From Eubacterium sp. (GTDB taxonomy: Bacteria > Bacillota > Clostridia > Lachnospirales > Lachnospiraceae): 62,998 bases of DNA. Each line of letters starts with the position of its first letter. Position 1 is the first letter of the stretch. Under the pieces are notes generated by a model. The model worked only from the letters and a program-made list of their open reading frames with translations, ran no database searches and had not been told where the DNA came from. A program made the position numbers and the translations under genes. Positions 36,923 through 47,864 of the stretch are shown one piece after another. The DNA lies in the NCBI GenBank assembly GCA_017634475.1, contig JAGBNH010000073.1, positions 1 to 62,998 on the forward strand. The letters run 5' to 3'.

Positions 36923-38750
36923 AACCCTGGTTCTTCCGGTTCTCGCGAAGACGGATCCGGGAATCCAGGATCTTCTTCCGGATCCTGAGACTCTTGGGTG
37001 TGATCTCCAGCAGCTCGTCATTATCCAGGAAATCCAGGGACTGCTCCAGCGAAAGCACCTTCGGCGGCGTAAGCTTCAGCGCCTCATCCGATCCGGAGGA
37101 ACGGGTGTTGGACAGATGCTTGGTCTTACATACATTGACCTCGATATCCTCCGCGCGGCCGGTCTCTCCTACCACCATTCCCGCATAAACCTCTACGCCT
37201 GCGCCGATGAACAGAGTTCCGCGCTCCTGGGCGTTGAAGAGTCCGTAGGTAATGGAGGTTCCTGCTTCAAAAGCGATGAGGGAACCGTTGGAGCGGTAGC
37301 TCATATCTCCCTTATAATCATCATATCCGTCGAAAATGGTATTGATCACACCATTTCCCTTGGTGGCGGTCATGAAGGGTCCGCGGAAACCGATGAGTCC
37401 TCTTGAGGGGATACGGAACTCCAGTCTGGTGGTTCCGCTGTCTGAGGGTGACATACCCGAAAGCTCACCCTTACGGACACTCATCATATTGATCACGGTA
37501 CCGGAGAACTCATCCGGCACATCCACAACGGCGATCTCGAAGGGCTCGCTCTTCTTTCCCCGCTCGTCATATTTATAAATAACCTCTGCCTTGCTGACAG
37601 CGAATTCATAGCCTTCCCGGCGCATATTCTCGATCAGCACGGAGAGATGCAGCTCACCACGTCCGGAAACCTTGAAGCAATCCATGGAATCCGTATCTTC
37701 CACCCGAAGGCTGACATCCGTATTCAGCTCCCGATACAGACGGTCGCGGATATGGCGGGAGGTAACGAATTTACCCTCCTTACCGGCCATGGGCGAATCA
37801 TTTACCATAAACTGCATGGAAATGGTGGGCTCTGTGATCTTCTGGAACGGAATGGGATCCGGCTGATCCACGGAGCAGATGGTATCTCCGATCTTCAGAT
37901 CCGCGATACCGGATACGGCTACGATGGAACCGATGGTGGCTTCAGACACATCCACCCGGCCCAGTCCTTCATACTCATACAGCTTGCCGATCTTCACTCT
38001 CGCGGAGCGGTCCTTGTCGTGATGGTTGACCAGCAGCGCTTCCTGATTCAGGCGGATGGTACCGTTATCGATCTTACCGACACCGATCCGGCCCACATAT
38101 TCGTTATAATCAATGGTACTGATGAGGATCTGCAGACCCGCATCCGGATCTCCCTCCGGTGCAGGGATATGTTTAAGGATGGTCTCAAAAAGAGGCTTCA
38201 TATCCGTTCCCGGCTCATCAGCGGTATAGGAGGCAACCCCCTGTCTTGCGGATGCATAAACAAAGGGGCAGTCCAGCTGCTCATCGGTGGCATCCAGGTC
38301 CATCAGAAGCTCCAGGACCTCTTCCTCCACCTCTGCGGGACGTGCATCCGGACGATCGATCTTGTTCACACAGACGATGACGGACAGATTCAGGGAAAGC
38401 GCCTTCTGCAGAACGAATCTGGTCTGGGGCATGGGGCCCTCAAATGCATCCACCACCAGAATTACGCCGTTTACCATCTTCAGCACACGCTCAACCTCGC
38501 CGCCGAAGTCCGCATGGCCCGGGGTATCGATGATGTTGATCTTTACGCCGTTATAGGTCACTGCCGTATTCTTGGAGAGGATGGTGATCCCCCGCTCCCG
38601 CTCGATGTCATTGGAGTCCATGACCCGCTCTGCCACTTCCTGATTCTCACGGAATATGCCGCTCTGCTGCAGCAGGCCGTCCACCAGTGTGGTTTTACCA
38701 TGATCGACATGGGCGATGATCGCCACGTTTCGGATGTCTTCTCTTTTCAT
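36921..38750 (-). CDS. typA: Ribosome-associated GTPase BipA/TypA
   Basis: The 609-residue translational GTPase has G1 AHVDHGKTTL, G3 DTPGHADFGG and G4 NKIDRP motifs. EF-G-like domains and the BipA-specific C-terminal domain follow. It aids 50S assembly and stress or cold adaptation. It has the usual family length. It lies between pncB and guaB, each with its own hairpin signals, so it is probably expressed alone. Confidence 0.95.
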   Translation of the reverse strand: MKREDIRNVAIIAHVDHGKTTLVDGLLQQSGIFRENQEVAERVMDSNDIERERGITILSKNTAVTYNGVKINIIDTPGHADFGGEVERVLKMVNGVILVVDAFEGPMPQTRFVLQKALSLNLSVIVCVNKIDRPDARPAEVEEEVLELLMDLDATDEQLDCPFVYASARQGVASYTADEPGTDMKPLFETILKHIPAPEGDPDAGLQILISTIDYNEYVGRIGVGKIDNGTIRLNQEALLVNHHDKDRSARVKIGKLYEYEGLGRVDVSEATIGSIVAVSGIADLKIGDTICSVDQPDPIPFQKITEPTISMQFMVNDSPMAGKEGKFVTSRHIRDRLYRELNTDVSLRVEDTDSMDCFKVSGRGELHLSVLIENMRREGYEFAVSKAEVIYKYDERGKKSEPFEIAVVDVPDEFSGTVINMMSVRKGELSGMSPSDSGTTRLEFRIPSRGLIGFRGPFMTATKGNGVINTIFDGYDDYKGDMSYRSNGSLIAFEAGTSITYGLFNAQERGTLFIGAGVEVYAGMVVGETGRAEDIEVNVCKTKHLSNTRSSGSDEALKLTPPKVLSLEQSLDFLDNDELLEITPKSLRIRKKILDSRIRLRENRKNQG

Positions 38751-38782
38751 TGACTTACCTTTTCCTTGCTTTTTGTTCCTGT

Positions 38783-38804
38783 ATCCCCGTTTTTAAGCGG
38801 GGAT
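38783..38804. terminator. Short hairpin in the typA leader
   Basis: ATCCCCG and CGGGGAT pair around TTTTTAAG. It lies between the guaB terminator and the typA start. Its role is unclear: it could be a second terminator or part of the typA leader. Confidence 0.4.
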
Positions 38805-38829
38805 GATTTATTTCTGTTAGCACAAGACA

Positions 38830-38851
38830 AGCGCGGGCCGGTGCCCGCGCT
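38830..38851 (-). terminator. guaB terminator
   Basis: A perfect 9-bp GC-rich stem AGCGCGGGC/GCCCGCGCT with a 4-base loop is followed by TTGTCTTGT in the minus direction, 27 bases past guaB. Confidence 0.75.
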
Positions 38852-38878
38852 GTCAAAATGTTCTTTCTGTCAAAAGAT

Positions 38879-40372
<1,494 letters not shown>

Positions 40373-40395
40373 TCAACCATAACTATATAGGGATT

Positions 40396-40424
40396 ACTCT
40401 ACCAAAGATATAATGTAGTGTCAA
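40396..40424 (-). promoter_or_regulatory. guaB promoter
   Basis: A perfect TTGACA (40419-40424) and TAGAGT (40396-40401) are 17 bases apart. Confidence 0.75.
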
Positions 40425-40496
40425 CGATATTATCCCATATAAAAATGCCGAAAATCAGGGCCCACTTTTTAACGATTTTGTGGGAATTTACATGAA

Positions 40497-40586
40497 ATCG
40501 AGTAGGAGGGGGTCCCTCCTACTCGATGTCGCGTTGGCCGGCCTATGTGCATGCAAGCACGCCCGCATGCCGGCCGTATCGCGCAT
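40497..40586. repeat. Second palindromic element family, copy near guaB
   Basis: A 14-bp perfect stem starting ATCGAGTAGGAGGG is followed by a nested stem (GGCCGGC/GCCGGCC enclosing GTGC/GCAC) and CGCG half-sites. On the minus strand it contains CGCGACATCGA, which is also found in the element before trpE (47729-47850). It is not preceded by a gene that it would terminate. Confidence 0.6.
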
Positions 40587-40588
40587 AT

Positions 40589-40622
40589 AAAAAAGACATC
40601 CACTTGCGTGAATGTCTTTTTT
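40589..40622. terminator. Terminator after the small acidic membrane protein
   Basis: AAAAAAGACAT and ATGTCTTTTTT form an 11-bp stem with T-runs on both strands, five bases past the gene stop. Confidence 0.9.
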
Positions 40623-40626
40623 ATGA

Positions 40627-40893
40627 TTACTCAGCGGTTGCAGCTTCTGCAGCTTCAGCAACTTCCGGCTTAACGTCCTCAGCGATCTCCTGATCATCCT
40701 CGAAGAAGTCATCGTCAAAGTCGTCATCAAACTCGTCAAAATCATCCAGATAATCCGGAGTCAGATACTTGTAGATAGCAACTGCAACTGCAGCGATGAT
40801 AACGATGATACCTGCGATGAGGCAGATATTAAAGAGCGAGCTCTTTTTCTTCTTCCCTTCTGTTTCAGCTGTAACCAACTTTACTTCCTTCAT
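40627..40893 (-). CDS. Small single-span membrane protein with acidic tail
   Basis: The 88-residue protein has a Lys-rich stretch (KKKKSS), one membrane helix (about residues 20-42) and a tail dominated by Asp/Glu/Phe (about residues 47-65), ending in an Ala/Glu-rich region. The arrangement suggests cytoplasmic N-terminus and an acidic tail on one membrane face. It is flanked by its own promoter and terminator, so it is expressed independently of trp. I do not recognise the family. Confidence 0.75.
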   Translation of the reverse strand: MKEVKLVTAETEGKKKKSSLFNICLIAGIIVIIAAVAVAIYKYLTPDYLDDFDEFDDDFDDDFFEDDQEIAEDVKPEVAEAAEAATAE

Positions 40894-40938
40894 AACGTAA
40901 CCTCCTGTTATTTGTTAGTAATAAACTAAGATATTCAG

Positions 40939-40967
40939 AGTATAGCATAATTGACATGAATCCGCAA
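40939..40967 (-). promoter_or_regulatory. Promoter of the small membrane protein gene
   Basis: TTGCGG (40962-40967) and TATACT (40939-40944) are 17 bases apart, directly after the trpA stop. Confidence 0.7.
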
Positions 40968-40994
40968 GTAAGCGGAAAAGGATTTTCTCAAGTT

Positions 40995-41765
40995 TTATTC
41001 CAGTGCGTCTTTCATGCTTTTTACGTATGCTCCGATCTTCTCCGGCGCGTCCTTCCCGTATTCCGCCAGGATCTTGATGATGGCCGAACCGACGATGGCT
41101 CCGTCGGCTATAGCTGCCATCTTCTTTGCCTGCCCGGGAGTGGAAATGCCGAAGCCGATGGCACAGGGAACCTCTGTATTTGCACGGATCACATCCACGA
41201 TGGACTGAAGGTCCGTTTTGATCTCACTTCTGGTTCCCGTAACCCCCAGACTGGAGACCACATAGATGAAGCCCTCTGCTTCTTTTGCGATCATGGAGAT
41301 CCGATCAGCGGAGGTGGGGGCGATGAGAGAGATCAGATCCACCCCGTAGATCTTGCAGATGGGCTGGAACTCATCCTTCTCCTCAAAGGGAAGATCCGGA
41401 AGGATCAGGCCATCGATGCCGATCTCGCTGCAGGTCCGGATGAAATCCTCTGCTCCGTAGGAATACACCACATTTGCATAGGTCATGAATACCATGGGGA
41501 TCGTTACATCCCTCCTGAGGTCCCGGACCAGGTCGAACACCTTGTCCGTGGTCATGCCGCCCTCCAGGGCTCTCAGGTTGGCGCCCTGGATCACCGGGCC
41601 CTCTGCCGTGGGATCCGAGAAGGGGATCCCCAGCTCGATAAGGTCCGCGCCGGCAGCCACCATGGCCCGTACCGCTTTCGCCGTTGTTTCCGTATCCGGA
41701 TCACCGCAGGTGATGAACGGAATAAATGCCTTATGCCCGTCAAAGGCTTCTCTGATCTTACTCAT
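40995..41765 (-). CDS. trpA: Tryptophan synthase alpha chain
   Basis: The 256-residue TIM-barrel subunit splits indole-3-glycerol phosphate into indole and glyceraldehyde 3-phosphate. It has [30 protein letters not shown] with the catalytic Glu, and [11 protein letters not shown]. Its start overlaps the trpB end by eight bases, suggesting translational coupling of the two subunits. It is the last gene of the operon. Confidence 0.97.
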   Translation of the reverse strand: MSKIREAFDGHKAFIPFITCGDPDTETTAKAVRAMVAAGADLIELGIPFSDPTAEGPVIQGANLRALEGGMTTDKVFDLVRDLRRDVTIPMVFMTYANVVYSYGAEDFIRTCSEIGIDGLILPDLPFEEKDEFQPICKIYGVDLISLIAPTSADRISMIAKEAEGFIYVVSSLGVTGTRSEIKTDLQSIVDVIRANTEVPCAIGFGISTPGQAKKMAAIADGAIVGSAIIKILAEYGKDAPEKIGAYVKSMKDALE

Positions 41766-42948
41766 GGATGTCCTCCCCTCTGTATCTGGCGATGGCCGCG
41801 CAGTCCTTATCTCCCCGTCCGGAAATGGTGATCACCATGATCTGGGACGGATCCATCTGGGGCGCCAGCTTCCTTGCATAGGCAACCGCATGGGCGGATT
41901 CGATGGCCGGGATGATCCCCTCCATTTTCGCCAGATATTCAAATGCACATACCGCTTCTTCATCGGTCACCGGCACATATTCCGCTCTTCCGGTATCATG
42001 CAGCCATGCATGCTCCGGTCCTACCCCGGGGTAATCCAGTCCGGCGGAAATGGAATAAACCGGTGCGATCTGTCCGTATTTATCCTGACAGAAATAGGAT
42101 TTCATGCCATGGAAAATGCCCAGCCGTCCCGTGGCGATGGTGGCTGCGGTCTCAAAGGTATCCACGCCCCGTCCCGCTGCCTCGCAGCCGATGAGACGTA
42201 CCGAGGTGTCAGGGATGAAATGATAGAAGCTTCCGATGGCATTGGAGCCGCCGCCTACGCAGGCAAGCACCGCATCCGGAAGTCTTCCCTCCTTCTCCAG
42301 CATCTGCTCCTTGATCTCCCTGGAGATCACCGCCTGGAAATCCCGGACGATCGTCGGGAAGGGGTGCGGTCCCATGACTGATCCCAGACAGTAATGGGTA
42401 TCCGCGATCCGGGAGGTCCACTCCCGCATAGCCTCGGAAACCGCATCCTTTAGTGTCTTTGTCCCTGTCTTCACCGGTACAACCTCTGCTCCCAGAAGCC
42501 GCATACGGTATACGTTGAGAGCCTGTCGGATGGTATCCTCTTCTCCCATGAATACCACGCATTCCATACCCATCAGGGCTGCTGCCGTTGCGGTAGCCAC
42601 GCCGTGCTGTCCCGCGCCGGTCTCGGCGATGAGGCGGGTCTTCCCCATCTTCTTTGCCAGGAGCGCCTGTCCCAGTACATTGTTGATCTTATGGGCGCCG
42701 GTATGGTTCAGATCCTCCCGCTTAAGGTAGATCTTCGCCCCACCCAGATCCTTTGTCATCTTCTCCGCATAGTAGAGTCTGGAAGGTCTTCCTGCATAAT
42801 TATTGAACAGCTCCGAAAGCTCCCGGTTGAACTCCGGATCCTCCTTATAATGTATATAGGCCTGCTCCAGCTCAATCACTGCATTCATCAGAGTTTCCGG
42901 GATATACTGTCCGCCATGAACTCCGAATCTTCCCTTCGAATTCGTCAT
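41758..42948 (-). CDS. trpB: Tryptophan synthase beta chain
   Basis: The 396-residue PLP enzyme condenses indole with serine. It carries [16 protein letters not shown] with the PLP-binding Lys, [12 protein letters not shown] and the phosphate-binding GGGSNAIG. It is of the TrpB1 type that pairs with TrpA. It lies 17 bases after trpF. Confidence 0.97.
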   Translation of the reverse strand: MTNSKGRFGVHGGQYIPETLMNAVIELEQAYIHYKEDPEFNRELSELFNNYAGRPSRLYYAEKMTKDLGGAKIYLKREDLNHTGAHKINNVLGQALLAKKMGKTRLIAETGAGQHGVATATAAALMGMECVVFMGEEDTIRQALNVYRMRLLGAEVVPVKTGTKTLKDAVSEAMREWTSRIADTHYCLGSVMGPHPFPTIVRDFQAVISREIKEQMLEKEGRLPDAVLACVGGGSNAIGSFYHFIPDTSVRLIGCEAAGRGVDTFETAATIATGRLGIFHGMKSYFCQDKYGQIAPVYSISAGLDYPGVGPEHAWLHDTGRAEYVPVTDEEAVCAFEYLAKMEGIIPAIESAHAVAYARKLAPQMDPSQIMVITISGRGDKDCAAIARYRGEDIHE

Positions 42949-42965
42949 ATTTCCGTCCTCATTTC

Positions 42966-43586
42966 TTATCTTTCCACCGCACGAACTGCCTGCACAAAAT
43001 CCAGCAGCTTCTGCGGATCCTTTTTTCCGTCTGTTTCCACACCTGAGCTTACATCCACCGCAAAGGGCCTGATGGACTGTACCGCATCCGCGGCGTTCTT
43101 TGGGTCAAGCCCTCCGGCCAGAAAGAAGGGCCTGCAAATGCTCTTGATCAGGGACCAGTCAAAAGTAGTTCCTGTCCCTCCCGTACCGGAGTCCAGGAGC
43201 ACAAGATCCGCCGAGCTTGCCTCAGCCTCCTGCACATCCTCCTCTGTATCGATGCGAAAGGCCTTGATAATGGGCTTATCCGTAAGCTTCCGAAGTCTTT
43301 GGATATAGGTCTCATCCTCTCCGCCGTGAAGCTGGGGGATGTCGATCACTCCGTCTTGCAGCAACCCGGCAATGACCGCCGGATCCTCCCGGACAAATAC
43401 CCCTACGGCCTTGATCTGGGGATCCAGGAGTTTTTTCAGCTCCATGGCCTTGTCCCGGCTCACCCAACGCCTGCTTCCCCTGGCAAAGACGAAGCCGATG
43501 TAGTCCGGTTTCAGCCGGTTCACCGCCTCGATATCCTCCGCCCTGCTGAGCCCGCATATTTTGATCCTTGTGTGTATCGTATCCAT
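42966..43586 (-). CDS. trpF: Phosphoribosylanthranilate isomerase
   Basis: The 206-residue TIM-barrel enzyme converts N-(5-phosphoribosyl)anthranilate to CdRP. The N-terminal [11 protein letters not shown] has the catalytic Cys, with [14 protein letters not shown] and the late [15 protein letters not shown] and LAGGLDPKN. It is separate from trpC, unlike the fused form of enterobacteria, and is 10 bases from it. Confidence 0.95.
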   Translation of the reverse strand: MDTIHTRIKICGLSRAEDIEAVNRLKPDYIGFVFARGSRRWVSRDKAMELKKLLDPQIKAVGVFVREDPAVIAGLLQDGVIDIPQLHGGEDETYIQRLRKLTDKPIIKAFRIDTEEDVQEAEASSADLVLLDSGTGGTGTTFDWSLIKSICRPFFLAGGLDPKNAADAVQSIRPFAVDVSSGVETDGKKDPQKLLDFVQAVRAVER

Positions 43587-43596
43587 TTCTTCCCTC

Positions 43597-44373
43597 TCAG
43601 GATAACAGTTCCTTAAGCTTCGCCTTCTTATCCTCTGCCCGCATCAGGGTCTCTCCGATCAGCACCGCATCCACGCCGTTTTCCCGGAGCAGACGCACAT
43701 CCTCTGCTGTCCGGACTCCGCTTTCCGAAACAAAGACCACATCCCCCGGCACGATATCCCGGAGTCTCCTGCTGTTCTCCGTATCTACGGAAAAATCCTT
43801 CAGATTCCGGTTATTTACGCCGATGATCCTTGCTCCCACGCGAAGGGCGGTCTTTACTTCCTCCTGATCATGAGCCTCCACCAGGGCCGAAAGTCCCAGG
43901 CGCTCCGATTCCTCCAGATATGCCTGAAGACTTCTCTCCGGCAGGATGGAACAGATCAGAAGCACCGCCGAAGCCCCCAGTACCCTGGCCTCATGGATCA
44001 TATAGGGATCCACGGTAAAATCCTTTCTTAAGCAGGGCAGGCTTACCGCACCGGCGATCTCCTGCAGATACCGGTCGCTGCCCAGAAACCATTTCGGTTC
44101 CGTAAGCACCGATACCGCATCCGCACCCGCCTCTTCATAGGCTCTGGCAATGTCCAGATAGGGGAAATTCTCAGCGATGAGCCCCTTGGAGGGAGAGGCC
44201 TTCTTGCACTCCGCGATGACGGATATCCCATCCCGCTTCAACGCCTTTTCAAAACGAAAGTCCAGCTTCGGAAGGGAAAATGCCCGTTCCCGCATTTCCT
44301 CAGCGGAAACCCGTTCCATGGCAAGCTGTGTTCTTCTTCTGGCATGCTCCGCCAGCTGATCCAATATCGTCAT
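43597..44373 (-). CDS. trpC: Indole-3-glycerol phosphate synthase
   Basis: The 258-residue enzyme closes the indole ring of CdRP. Motifs are VIAECKKASPSKGLI, VSVLTEPKWFLGS and IIGVNNRNLKDFSVD. It starts four bases after trpD ends and is followed by trpF. Confidence 0.97.
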   Translation of the reverse strand: MTILDQLAEHARRRTQLAMERVSAEEMRERAFSLPKLDFRFEKALKRDGISVIAECKKASPSKGLIAENFPYLDIARAYEEAGADAVSVLTEPKWFLGSDRYLQEIAGAVSLPCLRKDFTVDPYMIHEARVLGASAVLLICSILPERSLQAYLEESERLGLSALVEAHDQEEVKTALRVGARIIGVNNRNLKDFSVDTENSRRLRDIVPGDVVFVSESGVRTAEDVRLLRENGVDAVLIGETLMRAEDKKAKLKELLS

Positions 44374-44377
44374 ACCT

Positions 44378-45409
44378 TTACTCCTCAGTATCCGGACGGT
44401 TACTTACATCGATCATCTTGCTCAGTACCTGCAGAGCCTTTCCGGAATCGATCAGCTCTGCTGCCAGTTTGATGCCCTCTTCCATGCTCTCTGCCTTGCC
44501 GCCGATATAGAGAGACGCACCGGCGTTCAGTAAAACGGCGTCACGCTTCGGTCCCTTCTCACCGCTCAGGATACCGATGGTGATCTTTGCATTGTCCTCC
44601 GGCGTACTTCCCTCCAGATCCTTCTTGGAGCACCGGGTGAACCCGAACTGTTCCGGTGTGATCACTGTGGTCCGGAACCATCCGTCCCGGATCTCGCAGA
44701 TCTTTGTGGGGGAGGACATGGATATCTCATCCAGCTTGTCCATGCCGTAGACCACCATTCCCCGTTCAACCCCCAGGCTTACCAGTACCTGTGCCAGAGG
44801 CTCAACAAGATAATCGTCATATACACCCAACAGCTGCCGCTTCGGGGATCCCGGATTGGTGAGGGGTCCCAGGATATTGAATACCGTACGGAAGCCCAGC
44901 TCCTTACGGATCGCTCCCACATATTTCATGGAGGTCTGATACTTCTGTGCAAAGAAGAAGCACATGCCGGCTTCATTCAACATTTCCACGCAGCGCTTCG
45001 GGCTCTGCTGTATATTTACGCCCAGGGCCTCCAGACAGTCTGCTGTTCCGCATTTGGAAGAAGCCGCCCGGTTACCGTGCTTTGCCACCTTCATTCCTCC
45101 TGCCGCGGCCACCAGTGCCGATGTGGTTGAAATGTTGAAGGTGTGGGCGTTGTCCCCGCCGGTTCCCACGATCTCGAAGATGTCCATGCCTGTCTCCACC
45201 CTGGTGGCGTGATCCCTCATGGCTGCCGCACAGCCTGCGATCTCATCCGTGGTCTCTGCTCTTGCGCTCTTGGTGGACAGGGCGGAAAGAAATGCCGCGT
45301 TCTGGGTGGGCGTGGTCTCTCCGCTCATGATCTCATTCATTACACTGTAGGCCTCATCATAGGTAAGGTCTTCCTTGTTTACGATCTTAACGATAGCTTC
45401 CTTGATCAT
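44378..45409 (-). CDS. trpD: Anthranilate phosphoribosyltransferase
   Basis: The 343-residue enzyme joins anthranilate to PRPP. Family motifs are [17 protein letters not shown] (PRPP-binding), [21 protein letters not shown] and [11 protein letters not shown]. It is not fused to TrpG. A 244-base gap filled by a duplicated hairpin repeat separates it from trpG, the only large break inside the operon. Confidence 0.97.
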   Translation of the reverse strand: MIKEAIVKIVNKEDLTYDEAYSVMNEIMSGETTPTQNAAFLSALSTKSARAETTDEIAGCAAAMRDHATRVETGMDIFEIVGTGGDNAHTFNISTTSALVAAAGGMKVAKHGNRAASSKCGTADCLEALGVNIQQSPKRCVEMLNEAGMCFFFAQKYQTSMKYVGAIRKELGFRTVFNILGPLTNPGSPKRQLLGVYDDYLVEPLAQVLVSLGVERGMVVYGMDKLDEISMSSPTKICEIRDGWFRTTVITPEQFGFTRCSKKDLEGSTPEDNAKITIGILSGEKGPKRDAVLLNAGASLYIGGKAESMEEGIKLAAELIDSGKALQVLSKMIDVSNRPDTEE

Positions 45410-45477
45410 TGTTGTCTTCCTTTCTGTTTATAATGTATACGTATTATTATTTTCACTTGTCTCACATAAAGGCCAAT

Positions 45478-45647
45478 GGGATTCTTCGCTTCGCTCAGAA
45501 TGACAGACTCTCTGTCATCCTGAACCGAACGAAGTGAGGTGAAGGATCCCATGACTTCTCACGTAAAGGCCAATGGGATTCTTCGCTTCGCTCAGAATGA
45601 CAGACTGTCTGTCATCCTGAACCGAACGAAGTGAGGTGAAGGATCCC
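45478..45647. repeat. 97-bp tandem duplication of a head-to-head hairpin pair inside the trp operon
   Basis: Two 73-bp pairs lie at 45478-45550 and 45575-45647, nearly identical and offset by 97 bases. Each joins an ATTCT/AGAAT copy to an inverted, longer ATCCT/AGGAT copy with ACC/GGT and AC/GT inner stems. The linker between pairs (about 24 bases, including AAAGGCCAAT) also precedes the first pair. Confidence 0.92.
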
Positions 45648-45653
45648 ATGACT

Positions 45654-46223
45654 TTACTGCTCTGCCAGGAAATTAGCCAGTATCGTTCTTCCGTCCGGCG
45701 TCAGTATGGATTCCGGATGGAACTGCAATCCGTAAATGGGATATTCCCTGTGTTCCACCGCCATTACCTCGCCGTCCCCGGTCACTGCGGTGATCTTAAG
45801 CTCCTGCGGCATGGTGCCCGGATCCGCTGCCAGGGAATGGTAACGGGCTACGGGAAAATGCTCCGGCAGCCCACGGAACAGGCTGCAGTCCGGATCCGCA
45901 TTTACCACGGACTGTTTTCCGTGCATCAGCTGCTTTGCGTAGGTCACGGTTGCTCCAAAGGCTGCGCAGATAGCCTGATGTCCGAGACATACCCCAAGGG
46001 TGGGGATCTCCTTCCCCAGGGTCCTCGCCGCTTCGATGATGATCCCCGCATCCTCCGGTCTTCCCGGTCCCGGGGAAAGGATGATCCGGTCGGGGTTTAG
46101 CGCCCGTATCTCTTCAATGGTCATCTCATCATTGCGGATCACCCGGATATCCGGATCCAGCTCTCCGATCAGCTGATACAGATTATAGGAAAAGCTGTCA
46201 TAATTATCGATCAGAAGGATCAT
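45654..46223 (-). CDS. trpG: Anthranilate synthase glutamine amidotransferase subunit
   Basis: The 189-residue class I amidotransferase supplies ammonia to TrpE. The catalytic Cys lies in LGVCLGHQAI and the His/Glu in LQFHPESI. Its ATG overlaps the trpE stop by four bases. It may also serve p-aminobenzoate synthesis, as TrpG/PabA does in some Gram-positives; a separate pabA is not visible here. Confidence 0.95.
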   Translation of the reverse strand: MILLIDNYDSFSYNLYQLIGELDPDIRVIRNDEMTIEEIRALNPDRIILSPGPGRPEDAGIIIEAARTLGKEIPTLGVCLGHQAICAAFGATVTYAKQLMHGKQSVVNADPDCSLFRGLPEHFPVARYHSLAADPGTMPQELKITAVTGDGEVMAVEHREYPIYGLQFHPESILTPDGRTILANFLAEQ

Positions 46224-47701
46224 ATCTCCTCACCCCCTTCTTCCATATTTCCCGCCTGCTTCAGGGCCGTAAGGGAAGCCCGTGCCTTGTTCAGGCATTC
46301 CTGGTATTCGGTCTCCGGTACGGAATCCGCAACGATCCCCGCGCCGCTTCGTACGAATACCTTGCCGTTCTTCTTATACGCGATGCGGATGGCGATGCAG
46401 GTATCCATATTCCCGGTAAAATCGATGTAGCCGATGGCTCCGCCGTAGATCCCCCGCTTATTCCCTTCCAGCTCTTCGATGAGCTGACAGGCCCGGATCT
46501 TCGGCGCACCGGACAAGGTTCCCGCCGGAAGCACTGCCTCGATGGCATCCAGCGCATCCTTATCCTCCCGGATCTCCCCCCGAACGGTGGAACCGATATG
46601 CATGACGTGGGAAAAACGTTCCACGCTCCTCAGCTTCTCCACCTGCACGGTGCCGAATTTGGAGATCTTCCCCAGATCATTTCTTCCCAGATCCACCAGC
46701 ATATTATGCTCCGCCAGTTCCTTCTCGTCCTGCAGAAGCTCCGCCTCCAGGGCGTTGTCCTCTGCCTCATCCTTTCCTCTGGGCCGGGTTCCCGCCAGAG
46801 GGAAGGTGTGCAGCACACCGTTTTCCAGCTTCACCAGGGTTTCCGGCGATGCCCCCGCAACCTCCACATCCGTTCCCGAGAAGTAAAACATATAGGGAGA
46901 AGGATTGATGGTCCGAAGCATCCGGTAGGTATCCAGAAGACTTCCTTCAAAGGGCGCCTCCAGCCGGTTGGACAGAACGATCTGGAAGATATCCCCTTCT
47001 TTTATGTAATGCTTGCCCCGCTCCACCATCCGGCAGAATTCTTCCTTGCTGAAGAGAGCCTTAACCTCTCCCAACAGACGTCCGGGGGCTTCTTCGTTCC
47101 GTTTTCCGTTCTTCAGAAGGTCTGCCAGGATCTTCAGCCGGTTCCTTGCCCGCTCATATTCCTGATCCACATCCGAAAGCCGGACATTTACCATGAGGAT
47201 GATCTTCTGACGGACGTTATCAAAGGCGATCACCTGATCGAACAGCATCAGATCCACATCCTGAAAGGCTTCATTGTCCTCCACCTCTCTCCTTATGGAG
47301 GGCTCGCTGTAGCCCAGATAATCAAAGGCAAAATACCCTACCAGACCGCCTGTGAAGGGGGGAAGGGAAAGGAGTCTGGGACTCCGGTACTCGGAAAGGA
47401 TCCTTCGGATCTCTTCGGAGGGATCATCGGTATGGAAGACTTCGTCCCCCACCTTCATCTCTCCCTCTCTGCAGCTGATGGATGCCTTGGGATCAAATCC
47501 AAGGAAGGTATATCTGCCCCAGGCTTCACTGGCCTGTGCCGATTCCAGCAGATAACAGTGTGTCGATACTGCCTTCAGCTTCCGAAGGGCCTCAATGGGA
47601 GTGATAAAATCCGAAAGCAGCTCTGTGCTTACCGGACATACCTTATACTTCCCTTCTTCGGCGAAACGCCGTACTTCTTCCAGTTCGGGGTATAGATTCA
47701 T
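46220..47701 (-). CDS. trpE: Anthranilate synthase component I
   Basis: The 493-residue chorismate-using enzyme makes anthranilate with TrpG. It has the tryptophan feedback motif LLES, IFQIVLSNR, the long active-site stretch ending GTRPRGK, and GAPKIRACQLIEELE. ATG at 47701 follows GGAGGAGG; the frame extends 49 codons upstream through a palindromic element but that part has no family match. It is the first gene of the operon and is controlled by the T-box upstream. Confidence 0.97.
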   Translation of the reverse strand: MNLYPELEEVRRFAEEGKYKVCPVSTELLSDFITPIEALRKLKAVSTHCYLLESAQASEAWGRYTFLGFDPKASISCREGEMKVGDEVFHTDDPSEEIRRILSEYRSPRLLSLPPFTGGLVGYFAFDYLGYSEPSIRREVEDNEAFQDVDLMLFDQVIAFDNVRQKIILMVNVRLSDVDQEYERARNRLKILADLLKNGKRNEEAPGRLLGEVKALFSKEEFCRMVERGKHYIKEGDIFQIVLSNRLEAPFEGSLLDTYRMLRTINPSPYMFYFSGTDVEVAGASPETLVKLENGVLHTFPLAGTRPRGKDEAEDNALEAELLQDEKELAEHNMLVDLGRNDLGKISKFGTVQVEKLRSVERFSHVMHIGSTVRGEIREDKDALDAIEAVLPAGTLSGAPKIRACQLIEELEGNKRGIYGGAIGYIDFTGNMDTCIAIRIAYKKNGKVFVRSGAGIVADSVPETEYQECLNKARASLTALKQAGNMEEGGEEI

Positions 47702-47728
47702 CTTACGCCTCCTCCTTTTATTGCTTAT

Positions 47729-47850
47729 CCATGCCGCATCTCCGGTTGCTTCGCAACCGTCGATGTCGCGGCTTCGCCGTATACAGCCTCTTCGATCCTG
47801 CATCGCCTGGGAGCGAGCTCCCGCTCTACGGATCTCGCGGCTGTGCATGG
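47729..47850. repeat. Palindromic element between the T-box and trpE
   Basis: The 122-bp stretch has terminal inverted repeats (CCATGCCGC and GCGGCTGTGCATGG). Inside are several hairpins with GAA loops on the minus strand: GGTTGC/GCAACC, GGC/GCC and GGGAGC/GCTCCC. It shares CGCGACATCGA with the element at 40497-40586. It places extra structure between the T-box terminator and the trpE ribosome binding site. Confidence 0.6.
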
Positions 47851-47864
47851 CTCATTTTCACGCA

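Noticed and set aside
47702-47848. N-terminal extension of TrpE or a leader peptide
   Set aside because: The extra codons run through a palindromic element, lack family similarity and do not contain tandem Trp codons; the strong ribosome binding site lies before the ATG at 47701.
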